A stretch of 64,000 nucleotides of DNA from CAYSPG01 sp964432885 (GTDB lineage Bacteria; Bacteroidota; Bacteroidia; AKYH767-A; OLB10). The position numbers and the translations under genes are program-made. Within the stretch, counting starts at the first letter, position 1. Every line of letters begins with the position of its first letter. The notes under the pieces were generated by a model. The model searched no databases. It saw nothing but the letters and a program-made list of their open reading frames with translations, and was not told where the DNA came from. Below are positions 1-9,143 of the stretch, one piece after another. The stretch lies in the NCBI GenBank assembly GCA_964432885.1, contig CAYSPG010000021.1, forward strand, positions 3,519 to 67,518. The letters run 5' to 3'.

Positions 1-219
1 GTTGTTAATTCCTGCAAGCCCACAATTTACAAGCGTATCAGTTACAATGGGGTTGCATGTGGTGTCCATTAAATTTCCATTTATGCAGCCTGCATAACCA
101 TTGTTGTTAAGCCACGTTACAAAGTTTGCATCGGGTATGGTTACATATTGTGAATGTGTTTTAGAAAAACTCAAAAGCAAAACGCAATTGACAAAAATAA
201 TTTTGGAAAATATTTTCAT
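1..219 (-). CDS. Secreted leucine-rich-repeat-like protein, N-terminal part only
   Basis: The reading frame starts at an ATG (217-219) and runs off the left edge, leaving 73 codons. It begins with a clear signal peptide (MKIFSKIIFVNCVLLLSF, then SQ). The mature start VTIPDANFVTWLNNNGYAGC is the capping pattern seen at the front of many Bacteroidota secreted leucine-rich-repeat proteins. The cysteines in the visible part suggest an exported, disulfide-bonded protein. Such proteins often end in a T9SS sorting domain, but the C-terminus is outside the window, so this is inference. Confidence 0.6.
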   Translation of the reverse strand, partial: MKIFSKIIFVNCVLLLSFSKTHSQYVTIPDANFVTWLNNNGYAGCINGNLMDTTCNPIVTDTLVNCGLAGINN

Positions 220-267
220 GAGCATTTATTTTTTCAAAAATATAAAGGAAATTGCAGAAACGTATTT

Positions 268-2274
268 TTATTTCACCACCACAATGCCCAAATACTTTGT
301 TAGCTCCTGTTTTACTTTTTCTAAATTGTATTGCAGTTCTAAAAGTTCGGTAAGGTCTTCGCCTTTTTCGTCAAGCTCTTTTATTTTTTCCTGATTGTTC
401 TTACTAAGCTGTTGTACTTTTTTAATCTTAATCATGTACACTGCACTCATGGCTGCATGGCGCAATACTTCTTCTTCCATCTTTACAAAAATTCCTTTTG
501 TAGCCCACTCACTGCTTAATGAGTTGCGGTCGGTAATTAATTCAATGGACGTATTTTTTATTTCTTCATCGGTGTGAGATAAAAGTTTGTTTACATCAAA
601 TTTTTGCTGTCGGTTTTCTGCAAACCAGTTATAAATTTTTGCAAAAACATTTTCTTCAAACAAAATATCTTCAGCCAGTTCGTTTAAAATAAACTCTTTT
701 AAAAAAAGTTTTTCTGTTATGGCATTTTCATCCTGTGTGTTTTCAATTACAATTTCATGCTCGGCATAATTTAACAACAGCCTCACAATTTCTCTCTCCT
801 GAAAAAAGGTGTTGCTTTCAACCAACTCTGGCTGTGCAGGATTTATTGTGGCATCTAATAATTCCGTTACATCATCGGCAACTTCAGGTTCGAGTTTTTT
901 AAATTGCGATCTGCGCAACTTATTCATCTCGCTTACCAGCACCTGCTCATCAATTTGCATTTGTGCCGAGCATACACGTATGTAAGTGCTGCGAATAATC
1001 CCGTCAGGAATTTTTGAAATGCTTGCAACAATATCTTTTATCAGTCCTGCTTTGCGTACAGGGTCGTTGCCTACTTCTTTTAAAAGCAAATCTGTTTTAA
1101 AACCAATAAAATCTTTTGCATTTGACTGTATGTAGTTTTTTAATTCAGTAGTCGAAACCTTTTTCGAATACGAATCGGGGTCGTCACCATCAGGAAACAA
1201 TACCACTTTTACATTCATGCCTTCTTCAAGCACCAAATCAATTCCACGCAATGATGCTTTAATGCCTGCGGCATCACCATCATATAAAATGGTAATGTTT
1301 TTGGTAAAGCGCGATATCAATCGTATTTGCTCCTGTGTAAGCGATGTGCCCGATGATGCCACCACGTTTTCAATTCCGTTTTGGTGTAATGAAATAACAT
1401 CAGTGTAGCCTTCTACTAAAAAACAAACGTCTTGTTTTATAATTTCTTTTCGCGCCAGAAAAATTCCGTAAAGCGATTTGCTCTTATGATAAATTTCTGT
1501 TTCGGGCGAGTTTACATACTTAGGACTCTTGGGGTCGGTAATTAAAATACGCGCGCCAAATGCAATTACCCGACCGGTTAAATTGTGTACCGGAAAAATT
1601 ACGCGGTTGCGAAAACGGTCAAGCCCCACCCCAGCCCTCCCCGAAGGGGAGGGTGAAAGTATCGTTCGAACTCCCTCCCCTTCGGGGAGGGCTGGGGTGG
1701 GGCTTTTCGCAATTGTAAGCCCTGCCTTAACAAGAATTTCTTCCTTAAATCCATTTTCAATAGCATGGTGGGTAAGTGTTGTCCAACTGTTTGGAGAATA
1801 TCCCAACTGAAATTTTTGAATGGTTGCATCACTAAAACCGCGTTCATGAAAATAACTTAACCCTATTGCTTTTCCTTCTTCTGAATTAAAAAGTTTATCG
1901 GTATAAAATTTTTGTGCAAAAGAATTAACTACGTACAAACTCTCCTTCTCATCCTGTTTTTGTATCTGCTCTTCGGTAGGTTTCTCCTCAACAATTTCAA
2001 TGCGGTATTTTTCTGCAATGTATCTTAATGCTTCGGGATACGAATAGCTTTCATGCTCCATCACAAACTTTACACTATCGCCTGCCTTACCGCAACCGAA
2101 ACATTTATAAATTCCTTTTGCAGGAGAAACTGTAAACGAAGGAGTTTTTTCGGTATGAAAAGGACAATGCCCCAACATATTTACACCCCGCTTTTTTAAC
2201 GACACAAAATCGCCCACCACTTCTTCAATGCGTGCGGTTTCTATTATTAGGTCAATGGTTTCCTTGGGTATCAT
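268..2274 (-). CDS. dnaG: DNA primase DnaG
   Basis: Synthesises RNA primers at the replication fork. The 668-residue product has the N-terminal CHC2 zinc finger (CPFH near residue 37, CFGC near 58), the primase core, and a Toprim domain with VEGYTDV, SGTSLT and YDGDAAG, which carries the metal-binding acidic residues. A C-terminal helicase-binding-like region follows. The frame contains an extra block at about residues 191-218 (SPTPALPEGEG ... SGRAGVG) encoded by a GC-rich inverted-repeat element (1621-1705). It sits just before the DRFRNRVIFP segment, at a variable loop where the family usually has a few residues. The frame stays open across it, so the gene is probably functional. Start at ATG 2274. 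Confidence 0.97.
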   Translation of the reverse strand: MIPKETIDLIIETARIEEVVGDFVSLKKRGVNMLGHCPFHTEKTPSFTVSPAKGIYKCFGCGKAGDSVKFVMEHESYSYPEALRYIAEKYRIEIVEEKPTEEQIQKQDEKESLYVVNSFAQKFYTDKLFNSEEGKAIGLSYFHERGFSDATIQKFQLGYSPNSWTTLTHHAIENGFKEEILVKAGLTIAKSPTPALPEGEGVRTILSPSPSGRAGVGLDRFRNRVIFPVHNLTGRVIAFGARILITDPKSPKYVNSPETEIYHKSKSLYGIFLARKEIIKQDVCFLVEGYTDVISLHQNGIENVVASSGTSLTQEQIRLISRFTKNITILYDGDAAGIKASLRGIDLVLEEGMNVKVVLFPDGDDPDSYSKKVSTTELKNYIQSNAKDFIGFKTDLLLKEVGNDPVRKAGLIKDIVASISKIPDGIIRSTYIRVCSAQMQIDEQVLVSEMNKLRRSQFKKLEPEVADDVTELLDATINPAQPELVESNTFFQEREIVRLLLNYAEHEIVIENTQDENAITEKLFLKEFILNELAEDILFEENVFAKIYNWFAENRQQKFDVNKLLSHTDEEIKNTSIELITDRNSLSSEWATKGIFVKMEEEVLRHAAMSAVYMIKIKKVQQLSKNNQEKIKELDEKGEDLTELLELQYNLEKVKQELTKYLGIVVVK
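1621..1705. repeat. Paired palindromic element inserted in frame in dnaG
   Basis: The ends are perfect 22-bp inverted repeats (1621-1642 and 1684-1705). Each half holds its own small hairpin with a GAA or TTC loop between CCCTCCCC and GGGGAGGG. The halves are separated by a short AT-richer spacer. GC content is far above the surrounding gene. Related single units lie at 6271-6303, 13620-13643, 38733-38772, 38969-39008, 42757-42926 (pair), 48921-48961 and 50387-50420. Confidence 0.9.
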
Positions 2275-2280
2275 TATTCT

Positions 2281-2315
2281 ATCAACGAATACGAATTAGT
2301 ACGAATATACGAATG
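2281..2315. repeat. Dispersed ACGAATTAGTACGAAT repeat, copy 1
   Basis: This 35-bp intergenic stretch upstream of dnaG matches the reverse complement of 20561-20595 at about 32 of 35 positions (shared core ACGAATTAGTACGAAT). It is a dispersed repeat distinct from the GC-rich palindromes. No protein is encoded and function is unknown. Confidence 0.7.
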
Positions 2316-2342
2316 GAAGCGAAATACGAAATATAATACTCA

Positions 2343-3353
2343 TCATTCACTACTCACGATTTTTCTTTTGTTTCGTTTTGTGTTATTTGTTTTTGGAATA
2401 CTTGAATTTATAAACGCTGCCACTGCGCGGAAATAATTATTTTCTGCATCGAACATACTGGTAATAAATCCACGCGATTTACTTGTCCATATTTTTTTGG
2501 TGGGTGATTTACAACTGTCATACACAGCCAGTGCATCGTTAGCCTGTATTTCAGTAGCACTGTCGGTAATGGCAATAAGAATGGGTTTGTTTGTTCTCTT
2601 AACTAACTCCGACAAATTTAATGAATCCACCTCAAAGCCTGTTTTGTGCTTAAACCGCTGTTTTGCCAATGGATAGATAAGAGAGGAAATACCATTCCAT
2701 TGCTCTTCTACCTTTTTATGCAAAACATCTTCCGTTTTATTTACCGGGTTTTGTAAAATAACTGACTGCAATCTGTTGTCATTTATTAAATTTAATGCAA
2801 CCGGAAAAGCACTAAATCCCATAGCCAAAGCCGAAACAGTATTTGTTTCATAAAAACAAAATAAGCTATCAAGTACAGCGCTAACTATTATCGTATTACC
2901 AGTGAAATAATTTTCACCCCCGCTTACTCCATGCGCAGGTAAATCTATAAGACAAATATTAAATCCCAGATTAAAAAGTGTATGCGCATGATTTAAATAT
3001 AAAATTTTGCTTTCGGCAATATCATGCAAAATCAAAATGGTTGCTGCATCATCAGTTTTATCTTGTTTAATGTACCATCCTTTAAGTGTATCCGTAAGAT
3101 TAATGGCTATTACAAAATCAATGTAAGGCAAATCAAGTTGCGAAGGGTTAAAATAAACGTCTTTATAAACCGCAACATTTTCCTCTTTAAATTTTTGCTG
3201 TTGCTCTTTAATATTATTAGCAACAAACGCTGAATCATACCGTAGCGGAGAAATAAAATTACTTACACTAATTTGGGATGAAAAATACAGAAATAAAAAA
3301 AAGCTGCCGCCCAAAAATAAAATAACAACAAGTATTATTTTTTTTAGCCCCAT
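2343..3353 (-). CDS. Alpha/beta-hydrolase-fold protein, membrane-anchored
   Basis: The 336-residue product has an N-terminal membrane segment (about residues 5-24), so it is probably anchored in the inner membrane facing the periplasm. The central region reads like a serine-hydrolase fold: ILILHDIAESKILYLNHA (HG-type oxyanion strand), IDLPAHGVSGG, then AMGFSAFPVAL as the nucleophile elbow. The elbow is G-F-S-A-F rather than strict GxSxG, so activity is not certain. Its ATG overlaps the stop of the upstream polyprenyl synthase gene by one base (TAATG), which implies translational coupling. Substrate unknown. Confidence 0.75.
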   Translation of the reverse strand: MGLKKIILVVILFLGGSFFLFLYFSSQISVSNFISPLRYDSAFVANNIKEQQQKFKEENVAVYKDVYFNPSQLDLPYIDFVIAINLTDTLKGWYIKQDKTDDAATILILHDIAESKILYLNHAHTLFNLGFNICLIDLPAHGVSGGENYFTGNTIIVSAVLDSLFCFYETNTVSALAMGFSAFPVALNLINDNRLQSVILQNPVNKTEDVLHKKVEEQWNGISSLIYPLAKQRFKHKTGFEVDSLNLSELVKRTNKPILIAITDSATEIQANDALAVYDSCKSPTKKIWTSKSRGFITSMFDAENNYFRAVAAFINSSIPKTNNTKRNKRKIVSSE

Positions 3354-4330
3354 TAATAACTGCGGTCGGTTGTAAACGAAATAAGATTTTTCATGGAGTG
3401 AGCGTACTCGTTCTTTTCAAAACCATCAAGCATTTCAAAAGCTGATGTTCTCAGCTCATACATTTTCTCTTTGGCGTATTCAATTCCTTTTTTATCACGA
3501 ATAAAATCTAAAACCTCTTTTACCTTTTTTGAATTTTCGTTTTCGTTTTTAATAATGTTGATGATGGTTCTTTTTTCGGATGAGGAGGAATTGTTTAAGG
3601 AATATATAATTGGTAAAGTGAGCTTGCGCTCTTTTATATCAATGCCTGATGGCTTACCGCTAAAAATACTTTTTTCAAAGTCAAACAAATCATCTTTAAT
3701 CTGAAAAGCAATACCAATGGTTTCGCCTAAGTTTTTCATTCGGGTAATCACATCCTCGTTTTGTTGAACCGATGCTGCACCGCATGCACAGCACGATGCA
3801 ATAAGCGAAGCTGTTTTTTGTTTTATAATTTGATAATACACATCTTCGGTAATATCAAGTCTTCGCGCTTTTTCAATTTGTAAAAGTTCCCCTTCACTCA
3901 TTTCGCGCACAGCGTTGCTTACTATTTCAAGCAAGCGGTATTCCTTATGCTCAACAGATAACAATAACCCTCTTGATAAAAGATAATCACCTACCAACAC
4001 CGCAATTTTATTTTTCCATAGTGCATTGATAGAAAAAAAACCTCTTCGCTGCAGCGAATCATCCACCACATCATCATGTACAAGTGTGGCTGTGTGCAAA
4101 AGCTCAATCAAAGATGCAGCCCTGTAGGTACTCTCATTTATTTTTCCGCAAACACCTGCACTCAAAAACACAAACATGGGGCGCATTTGTTTGCCTTTGC
4201 GCTTAACAATGTAGTGCATTATTTTATCGAGCAAACTCACCTTGCTTTTCATAGCATCGCGAAACTTTTTTTCAAAAAGTTCCATCTCGGTGTTGATGGG
4301 TTTTTTTATTTCGTCAAGGGTGAGTTTCAT
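3353..4330 (-). CDS. Polyprenyl (octaprenyl/heptaprenyl-type) diphosphate synthase
   Basis: Condenses isopentenyl diphosphate onto allylic diphosphates to make the long prenyl chain used for menaquinone. Both aspartate-rich motifs are present: LVHDDVVDDSLQRRG (first) and IKDDLFDFE (second). KGKQMRP near the start is the conserved substrate-binding lysine/arginine region. The frame is open back to 4393, but that extension (MSSGTSSSGTSK) is encoded by a palindromic repeat (4361-4409). A TAnnTTTG-like element on the minus strand at 4340-4347 also lies inside it. I therefore place the start at ATG 4330, giving 325 residues, which fits the family. Confidence 0.93.
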   Translation of the reverse strand: MKLTLDEIKKPINTEMELFEKKFRDAMKSKVSLLDKIMHYIVKRKGKQMRPMFVFLSAGVCGKINESTYRAASLIELLHTATLVHDDVVDDSLQRRGFFSINALWKNKIAVLVGDYLLSRGLLLSVEHKEYRLLEIVSNAVREMSEGELLQIEKARRLDITEDVYYQIIKQKTASLIASCCACGAASVQQNEDVITRMKNLGETIGIAFQIKDDLFDFEKSIFSGKPSGIDIKERKLTLPIIYSLNNSSSSEKRTIINIIKNENENSKKVKEVLDFIRDKKGIEYAKEKMYELRTSAFEMLDGFEKNEYAHSMKNLISFTTDRSY

Positions 4331-4339
4331 AAGGGAGGG

Positions 4340-4347
4340 CAAAAGTA
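4340..4347 (-). promoter_or_regulatory. Bacteroidota -7 promoter element for the prenyl synthase gene
   Basis: The minus strand reads TACTTTTG, matching TAnnTTTG, ten bases before ATG 4330. No clear -33 TTTG was seen. The 5' leader would be only a few bases. Confidence 0.35.
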
Positions 4348-4360
4348 AGATTTGTTGTTT

Positions 4361-4409
4361 ACTGGTGCCACTACTACTGGTGCCACTACTCAAAGTCGTG
4401 GCACCAGTA
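4361..4409. repeat. GTGCCAC/GTGGCAC palindromic repeat, copy 1
   Basis: ACTGGTGCCACTACT is repeated directly, then answered by AGTCGTGGCACCAGT to form a hairpin. It shares the AGTCGTGGCAC arm with the perfect palindrome at 55590-55622. It lies between the divergent prenyl synthase and T9SS genes. Confidence 0.75.
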
Positions 4410-4444
4410 CCCCAGTACCTATTCTTTTTCTAAATCATCTTTTA

Positions 4445-4452
4445 TACATTTG
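4445..4452 (+). promoter_or_regulatory. Bacteroidota -7 promoter element, T9SS protein gene
   Basis: TACATTTG matches TAnnTTTG exactly, 12 bases before ATG 4465. The possible TTG start at 4450 lies inside this element, so ATG 4465 is the better start. No convincing -33 box is visible. Confidence 0.45.
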
Positions 4453-4464
4453 AAAAAAAACTTT

Positions 4465-6252
4465 ATGAATATAAAATATGTATTGCTGTTTTTAATTCTT
4501 ACAGCAGCCATTAAAACAAATGCTCAAATTATCGGGTCAACGGATGTATGTGCCGGATATATTTATACCTACTCGGTAAATATTGCCGGTGCAGTTACTT
4601 ACAATTGGACAGTGCCGCCAGGCTGGTACAATTTAACAGGACAGTCAACATCACAAATTACTGTAACGTGCAATAAATTTGATGGCGCAATAAGTGTTGA
4701 AGGATTTAACCCTAATGGTACAAGCGTTGGCATACAAACACTAACCACGCAATTTGCTGCCGGCCTTGGTTGGAATACTAACCCCTCATTTATTAGCAAT
4801 TGTGCCGGACAGGTAACCGGTATGCCAACAACATCTGTTACCCCAAACGGCACAGGTGGCGGTGCCGGCTGCGCAACAAGTTGCGGCAATGGCTCTCTTA
4901 CTCCTAATATTGATTATGTAGTTTATGATGATGTATGGCCTGCGGGAAATTTTATTGCAGTTATTGGTGTAGTCTTTGGGATGCCTTTTACAAACACAAC
5001 ATATTATGTTTATAAAATTGATTACTCAGCCGGTTACACACCTGTATCGCAGGCAATTTTAATTGAAGGTGGGTGTGGCAATGCGGTTGCCAATAATACA
5101 ATCGCATTATTTCCTTCAACTCCATTGACCATCACATTTACACAAACACCATCGCCTGCATGTGTGGGCGATACTGTTTTAATTGATGCCGTAAATATGG
5201 GAACTTATTTATGGACTGCAACAGGCGCTACATTATTAACTAACGGAATAAGTCCGGTAAGTGCGATTGTTGATTCGCTTAATGCTTCAATTGGTTTAAC
5301 AGGTTTAGATAATGCCGGATGCCTTAATGCTGCCGGAACTCTAATTTATACTTTGCCTTGTTTAACCAATTGCCTTGCGGCATATTATCCGTTAAACGGA
5401 AATTATTTTGATTCGTCAGGAAATAATTTAAACGCCATTTGGCATGGTGTAACACCGGCACCCGATCGCTTTGGCATTCCCAACCGAGCGTATCACTTTA
5501 ATGGCATAAGCCAATGGCTTGAACTGCCTGGCGATTTTGATTTTCCAAAGCGTACATGGAGTTTGTGGTTTTATGCCGACACCATTAAAACTGGTTATCA
5601 CTCAATTTTTGATGCCGACCATAACGGACTTCAATATGCGCAAACCGAAATGTTTTTGCACGAGAGCAATGGGGTTGATAGTTTGTACATGGCCGTTGGC
5701 GATGCATCAACAGGAATTAAAATAGCAGTAAACGAAAAGCAATGGTATCATGTAGCGCTGGTGCGCGATTCTACGGTGCTGCGTTATTATTTTAACGGTT
5801 GCCTTATGGATACTGTAATAATTAATTCAAGTTATAATAATCACTCTCAAACCGGAATGCAAACTGTTGGACTTGGAATAGACCGCACTCACTCAACGAA
5901 TTATTTTAAAGGGAGTCTGGATGATATACGCGTTTATCAATGCGCCCTTACCGATTCAGAAATAAATGTGCTTGCTGATACGATGTGTAATCCGCTGTCA
6001 ATTCAATGGAATGAGAACATTACAAATGCAATTACTGTTTTTCCAAATCCGGCAAATGATTTTATTATCATTAAATCAAATTTAAAACCCATTGACAATT
6101 TGCAAATTTATAATGCAACAGGGCAGCTGGTTTTGGAGAAAAAAATAATGAGCAGTGAAGAAAAAATTTCCTTAAAGAATTTTGAACGCGGAATTTATCT
6201 TTTAAAGGTTGGGGAGTTTAAGGCAAAGATTGTGCTTGAACCACTACATTAA
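4465..6252 (+). CDS. T9SS-secreted protein with PKD-like and LamG-like domains
   Basis: A large exported protein with signal peptide MNIKYVLLFLILTAAIKTNA-Q. A PKD/Ig-like module follows (TYNWTVPPGW pattern), then a cysteine-containing middle region. A concanavalin/LamG-type domain begins near CLAAYYPLNGNYFDSSGNNL and includes FNGISQWLELPG. The last ~75 residues are a type A T9SS sorting domain (VFPNPANDFIIIKS ... NFERGIYLLKVG), so it should be exported through the outer membrane and attached or released at the surface. LamG domains usually bind glycans or proteins; the ligand is unknown. Confidence 0.88.
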   Translation: MNIKYVLLFLILTAAIKTNAQIIGSTDVCAGYIYTYSVNIAGAVTYNWTVPPGWYNLTGQSTSQITVTCNKFDGAISVEGFNPNGTSVGIQTLTTQFAAGLGWNTNPSFISNCAGQVTGMPTTSVTPNGTGGGAGCATSCGNGSLTPNIDYVVYDDVWPAGNFIAVIGVVFGMPFTNTTYYVYKIDYSAGYTPVSQAILIEGGCGNAVANNTIALFPSTPLTITFTQTPSPACVGDTVLIDAVNMGTYLWTATGATLLTNGISPVSAIVDSLNASIGLTGLDNAGCLNAAGTLIYTLPCLTNCLAAYYPLNGNYFDSSGNNLNAIWHGVTPAPDRFGIPNRAYHFNGISQWLELPGDFDFPKRTWSLWFYADTIKTGYHSIFDADHNGLQYAQTEMFLHESNGVDSLYMAVGDASTGIKIAVNEKQWYHVALVRDSTVLRYYFNGCLMDTVIINSSYNNHSQTGMQTVGLGIDRTHSTNYFKGSLDDIRVYQCALTDSEINVLADTMCNPLSIQWNENITNAITVFPNPANDFIIIKSNLKPIDNLQIYNATGQLVLEKKIMSSEEKISLKNFERGIYLLKVGEFKAKIVLEPLH

Positions 6253-6270
6253 ATATCGTTCTCGTGTTTT

Positions 6271-6303
6271 AGCCCTCCCCCTCGGGGAGGGTTGGGTGGG
6301 GCT
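6271..6303. repeat. GC-rich palindromic repeat between convergent genes
   Basis: Single unit of the family inserted in dnaG: CCCTCCCC-CTC-GGGGAGGG followed by TTGGGTGGGGCT. It abuts the rlmN stop codon and separates two convergent genes. It may work as a terminator hairpin, though it lacks a long T tract. Confidence 0.8.
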
Positions 6304-7341
6304 TCAGTGCTTATTCGCCAACTGCCCGCAGGCAGCATCAATATCTTTACCACGGCTTCTGCGCACGTTTACCTGAATGTTGTTTTTCCAAAGGTGCGTT
6401 TTAAATTTTTCGAGTTTATCGTCTGATGTGTTTACAAAACTACCCCCATCAATAGGATTGTATTCAATCAAATTTACTTTGGAAGGAACTTTTTTACAAA
6501 ACGCCACTAACTCTTTTGCATCATCAATAGTATCGTTAAAATTGTTAAACACAATGTATTCAAACGTAACTTCTGAATTTGTTTTTTGGCAGAAATAATT
6601 CAAAGCCTCTTCAAGCACTTCTAAATTGTTGTGCTCATTAATTGGCATTATCTGGTCACGCTTTTTATCGTTGGCAGCGTGAAGTGAAAGTGCCAGATTA
6701 AATTTAACAGCATCATCACCTAACTTCTTTATCATTTTTGCAATACCTGCAGTAGAAACGGTAATGCGTTTTGCCGCCATGTTCAAACCTTTTTGAGATG
6801 TAATGTGCTCAATAGATTTTAAAACGTTGGCATAATTCAATAAAGGCTCACCCATGCCCATATACACAATATTGCTCAAAGGAATTTGATAATTATCCAT
6901 TGCCTGCTTAGCAATAATTGCAACCTGATCATAAATTTCTCCTGCAGCTAAATTTCTGATTCGCTCCAATCGGCCTGTGGCGCAAAACTTACACGTAAGG
7001 CTGCACCCCACCTGCGAGCTTACACATGCAGTCATGCGCGATTCTGTTGGAATTAAAACACCTTCTATCACATGACTGTCGTGAAGTTTAAAGCCAAATT
7101 TTATTGTTCTGTCATTGCTTCGCTGGCTGGTTTCAATGCCAATGGGATTGATAACAAAATTCTGATTCAGCTTATCGCGAAGTTCCTTTGACAAATTTGT
7201 CATCTCATCAAACGAGCGCGCACTTTTATTCCACAGCCATTCATAAACCTGCTTTGCGCGAAAAGGTTTTTCCTTAACTGATTCAAAAAAAGAAATCAAC
7301 TCTTCTTGCGAAAATGTGCGGATGTCTTTTGTGTTTTGCAT
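6304..7341 (-). CDS. rlmN: 23S rRNA (adenine-2503-C2)/tRNA methyltransferase RlmN
   Basis: A radical-SAM enzyme that methylates A2503 in 23S rRNA, and A37 in some tRNAs in relatives. The 345-residue product has the CX3CX2C cluster motif (GCSLTCKFCATG), the preceding ACVSSQVGC with its conserved cysteine, MGMGEPLLNY, and the C-terminal catalytic cysteine in DIDAACGQLA. Length is normal. It is divergent from the amidohydrolase gene and ends next to a palindromic repeat. Confidence 0.97.
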   Translation of the reverse strand: MQNTKDIRTFSQEELISFFESVKEKPFRAKQVYEWLWNKSARSFDEMTNLSKELRDKLNQNFVINPIGIETSQRSNDRTIKFGFKLHDSHVIEGVLIPTESRMTACVSSQVGCSLTCKFCATGRLERIRNLAAGEIYDQVAIIAKQAMDNYQIPLSNIVYMGMGEPLLNYANVLKSIEHITSQKGLNMAAKRITVSTAGIAKMIKKLGDDAVKFNLALSLHAANDKKRDQIMPINEHNNLEVLEEALNYFCQKTNSEVTFEYIVFNNFNDTIDDAKELVAFCKKVPSKVNLIEYNPIDGGSFVNTSDDKLEKFKTHLWKNNIQVNVRRSRGKDIDAACGQLANKH

Positions 7342-7380
7342 TTCGCATCAAAGATACAACTATGATTAAAGCCTCTGATG

Positions 7381-7388
7381 TACATTTG
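7381..7388 (+). promoter_or_regulatory. Bacteroidota -7 promoter element, amidohydrolase gene
   Basis: TACATTTG matches TAnnTTTG exactly and ends five bases before ATG 7393. If used, the mRNA would be leaderless or nearly so. No -33 TTTG is visible at the usual distance. Confidence 0.4.
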
Positions 7389-7392
7389 TCGC

Positions 7393-8571
7393 ATGCAATT
7401 TTTCAGTGCCGACTATATATTTCCTGTTACTTCACCTCCCATCAAAAACGGAATTTTAATTACCGAAGATGATGGAAAAATAGTTGATGTTTTAAATTCT
7501 GCAAACGAATTACCAACTTTAAACTATAAACTTCAAACTTTTAACGGCATTTTGGTTCCCGGCTTTATCAACACACATTGCCATCTTGAATTATCGCATC
7601 TCAGAAATCAAATTCAGCGGCACATTGGTTTAACCGGATTTATTTCAGAGTTTATTTTAAAACGCAATGCTTTTTCACAACAACAAATTGATGATGTCAT
7701 AAAACTTGCAGATATTGAAATGAGAAACAACGGGACAGTTGCCGTTGGGGATATTTCAAACACCAATCATTCTTTTAAAACAAAATCAGAAAGTGACATT
7801 TATTACCACACCTTTATTGAAGTATTTGATTTGATTCCTGAAAAAGCAGAGGAGGCAATGGCAAGAGCACAGGCCTTGCAATCGTCAGTTGTGAGTGGTG
7901 AGTCGTCAGTTGTGCCTCATGCGCCTTATTCAACGTCTGAAAAACTTCTTGAGTTAATAAAAAATTATTCTCAAAATAAAATTGTTTCTATTCACAATCA
8001 GGAAACGAAATCGGAAAATGAATTATTTCAATCGCATTCAGGAAAATTGTTTGAGTTTTTTAAATCACTTGGAAATCCGTTAAGCCACATTTCAGTGACA
8101 GGAAAAACTTCTTTGCAATCGTATTTGCAATACATGAATGCAAAAACAAAAACACTTTTTGTGCATAACACTTTTACTTCAGCAAAAGATATTTTATTGG
8201 CAAAAAATTATTTTGAAAAACCTTATTGGTGTTTTTGTCCTAATGCAAATTTGTTTATTGAAAATACAATGCCTGATTTTAGTTTGTTTACAAAAAACAA
8301 TTGCACCATTACATTAGGAACGGATAGTTATGCATCCAACACATCGCTTTCAATATTGGAAGAAATAAAAACTATTTTAAAAAATAATTCTGAAATAAAA
8401 TTTGAAACTGCGTTACAATGGGCAACCATCAATGGCGCACAGTTTTTAGATATAGAAAGCAACTTTGGAAGTTTTGAAAAAGGAAAAAAACCAGGCACGG
8501 TTTTAATTTCTGATTTTGATAGCGAAAATATATCGGTTACTGAAAAAAGTATTTCCAAAAAAATAGTTTAA
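7393..8571 (+). CDS. Amidohydrolase-family metal-dependent deaminase/hydrolase
   Basis: Member of the cytosine/S-adenosylhomocysteine/aminodeoxyfutalosine deaminase superfamily. Metal ligands are visible: HCH in GFINTHCHLELSHL, a downstream SIHNQE histidine and a late TDSYASNTSLS aspartate. I use ATG 7393 because the upstream ATG at 7378 precedes a promoter-like element. Two stretches of simple dispersed repeat are carried in frame: TLNYKLQTF (about 7518-7545) and SSVVSGESSVV just before PHAPYS (about 7885-7915). The true substrate cannot be read from the sequence. Confidence 0.85.
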   Translation: MQFFSADYIFPVTSPPIKNGILITEDDGKIVDVLNSANELPTLNYKLQTFNGILVPGFINTHCHLELSHLRNQIQRHIGLTGFISEFILKRNAFSQQQIDDVIKLADIEMRNNGTVAVGDISNTNHSFKTKSESDIYYHTFIEVFDLIPEKAEEAMARAQALQSSVVSGESSVVPHAPYSTSEKLLELIKNYSQNKIVSIHNQETKSENELFQSHSGKLFEFFKSLGNPLSHISVTGKTSLQSYLQYMNAKTKTLFVHNTFTSAKDILLAKNYFEKPYWCFCPNANLFIENTMPDFSLFTKNNCTITLGTDSYASNTSLSILEEIKTILKNNSEIKFETALQWATINGAQFLDIESNFGSFEKGKKPGTVLISDFDSENISVTEKSISKKIV

Positions 8572-8578
8572 GCAATGG

Positions 8579-9124
8579 TTACCAATCATCCTTCTTAACC
8601 TTAGGTGCTTCACTCACAGCTTTGGTTAAATCAGCAATAATTTTTTGTACATTCTCATCCACTTGTTTTAAATATAAATCCCAAACAGGCAACCACTTCT
8701 GGTCGTTTTTATTCATCCACTTTTCGGCAGGATAATAGGAAAGCTGCTGCCAGTTAATATCGGTAAGTTTATATCTGAATTTGTTTTCTTTAAAGTCGAT
8801 TGTAAGCGTGTACATAACATCACCGGCATTGGTTTGAAAGCCTTTTTTATCGGGCTCGTTCATTAATTTAAATCGCGCCTTGCACACCATTTTGCCTGCA
8901 GCAGCATCTTTTTCGCGAATTACATCGGTTGGATTTTTGTAATATTTATTAGCCCACGCAAAACCACGATTGTATAAATCGGCCTTACTTGTTGCAGCAA
9001 CATCAACCACCTTTGTGTAAGTAATAAGTTTTGTATCGTCATCAACAGGCAGCGATTGGGCAAAAAGATTTACACTGGAAAAAATAAATGCAAACAGCAA
9101 AATGGTTTTTATAGTGGTTCTCAT
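8579..9124 (-). CDS. Exported DUF4468-type (TBP-like fold) protein
   Basis: The 181-residue product has a signal peptide (MRTTIKTILLFAFIFSSVNLFA-Q). One domain follows, matching the DUF4468 pattern: a TYTKVVDV strand, a helix with ADLYNRGFAWANKYYKN, then ARFKLM and YTLTIDFKENKFRYKLTDI. This family is common in Bacteroidota and of unknown function, probably periplasmic. The gene is convergent with the amidohydrolase and lies 20 bases downstream of the carboxypeptidase gene on the same strand. Confidence 0.8.
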   Translation of the reverse strand: MRTTIKTILLFAFIFSSVNLFAQSLPVDDDTKLITYTKVVDVAATSKADLYNRGFAWANKYYKNPTDVIREKDAAAGKMVCKARFKLMNEPDKKGFQTNAGDVMYTLTIDFKENKFRYKLTDINWQQLSYYPAEKWMNKNDQKWLPVWDLYLKQVDENVQKIIADLTKAVSEAPKVKKDDW

Positions 9125-9143
9125 TAAATAATATTTTAAATGG

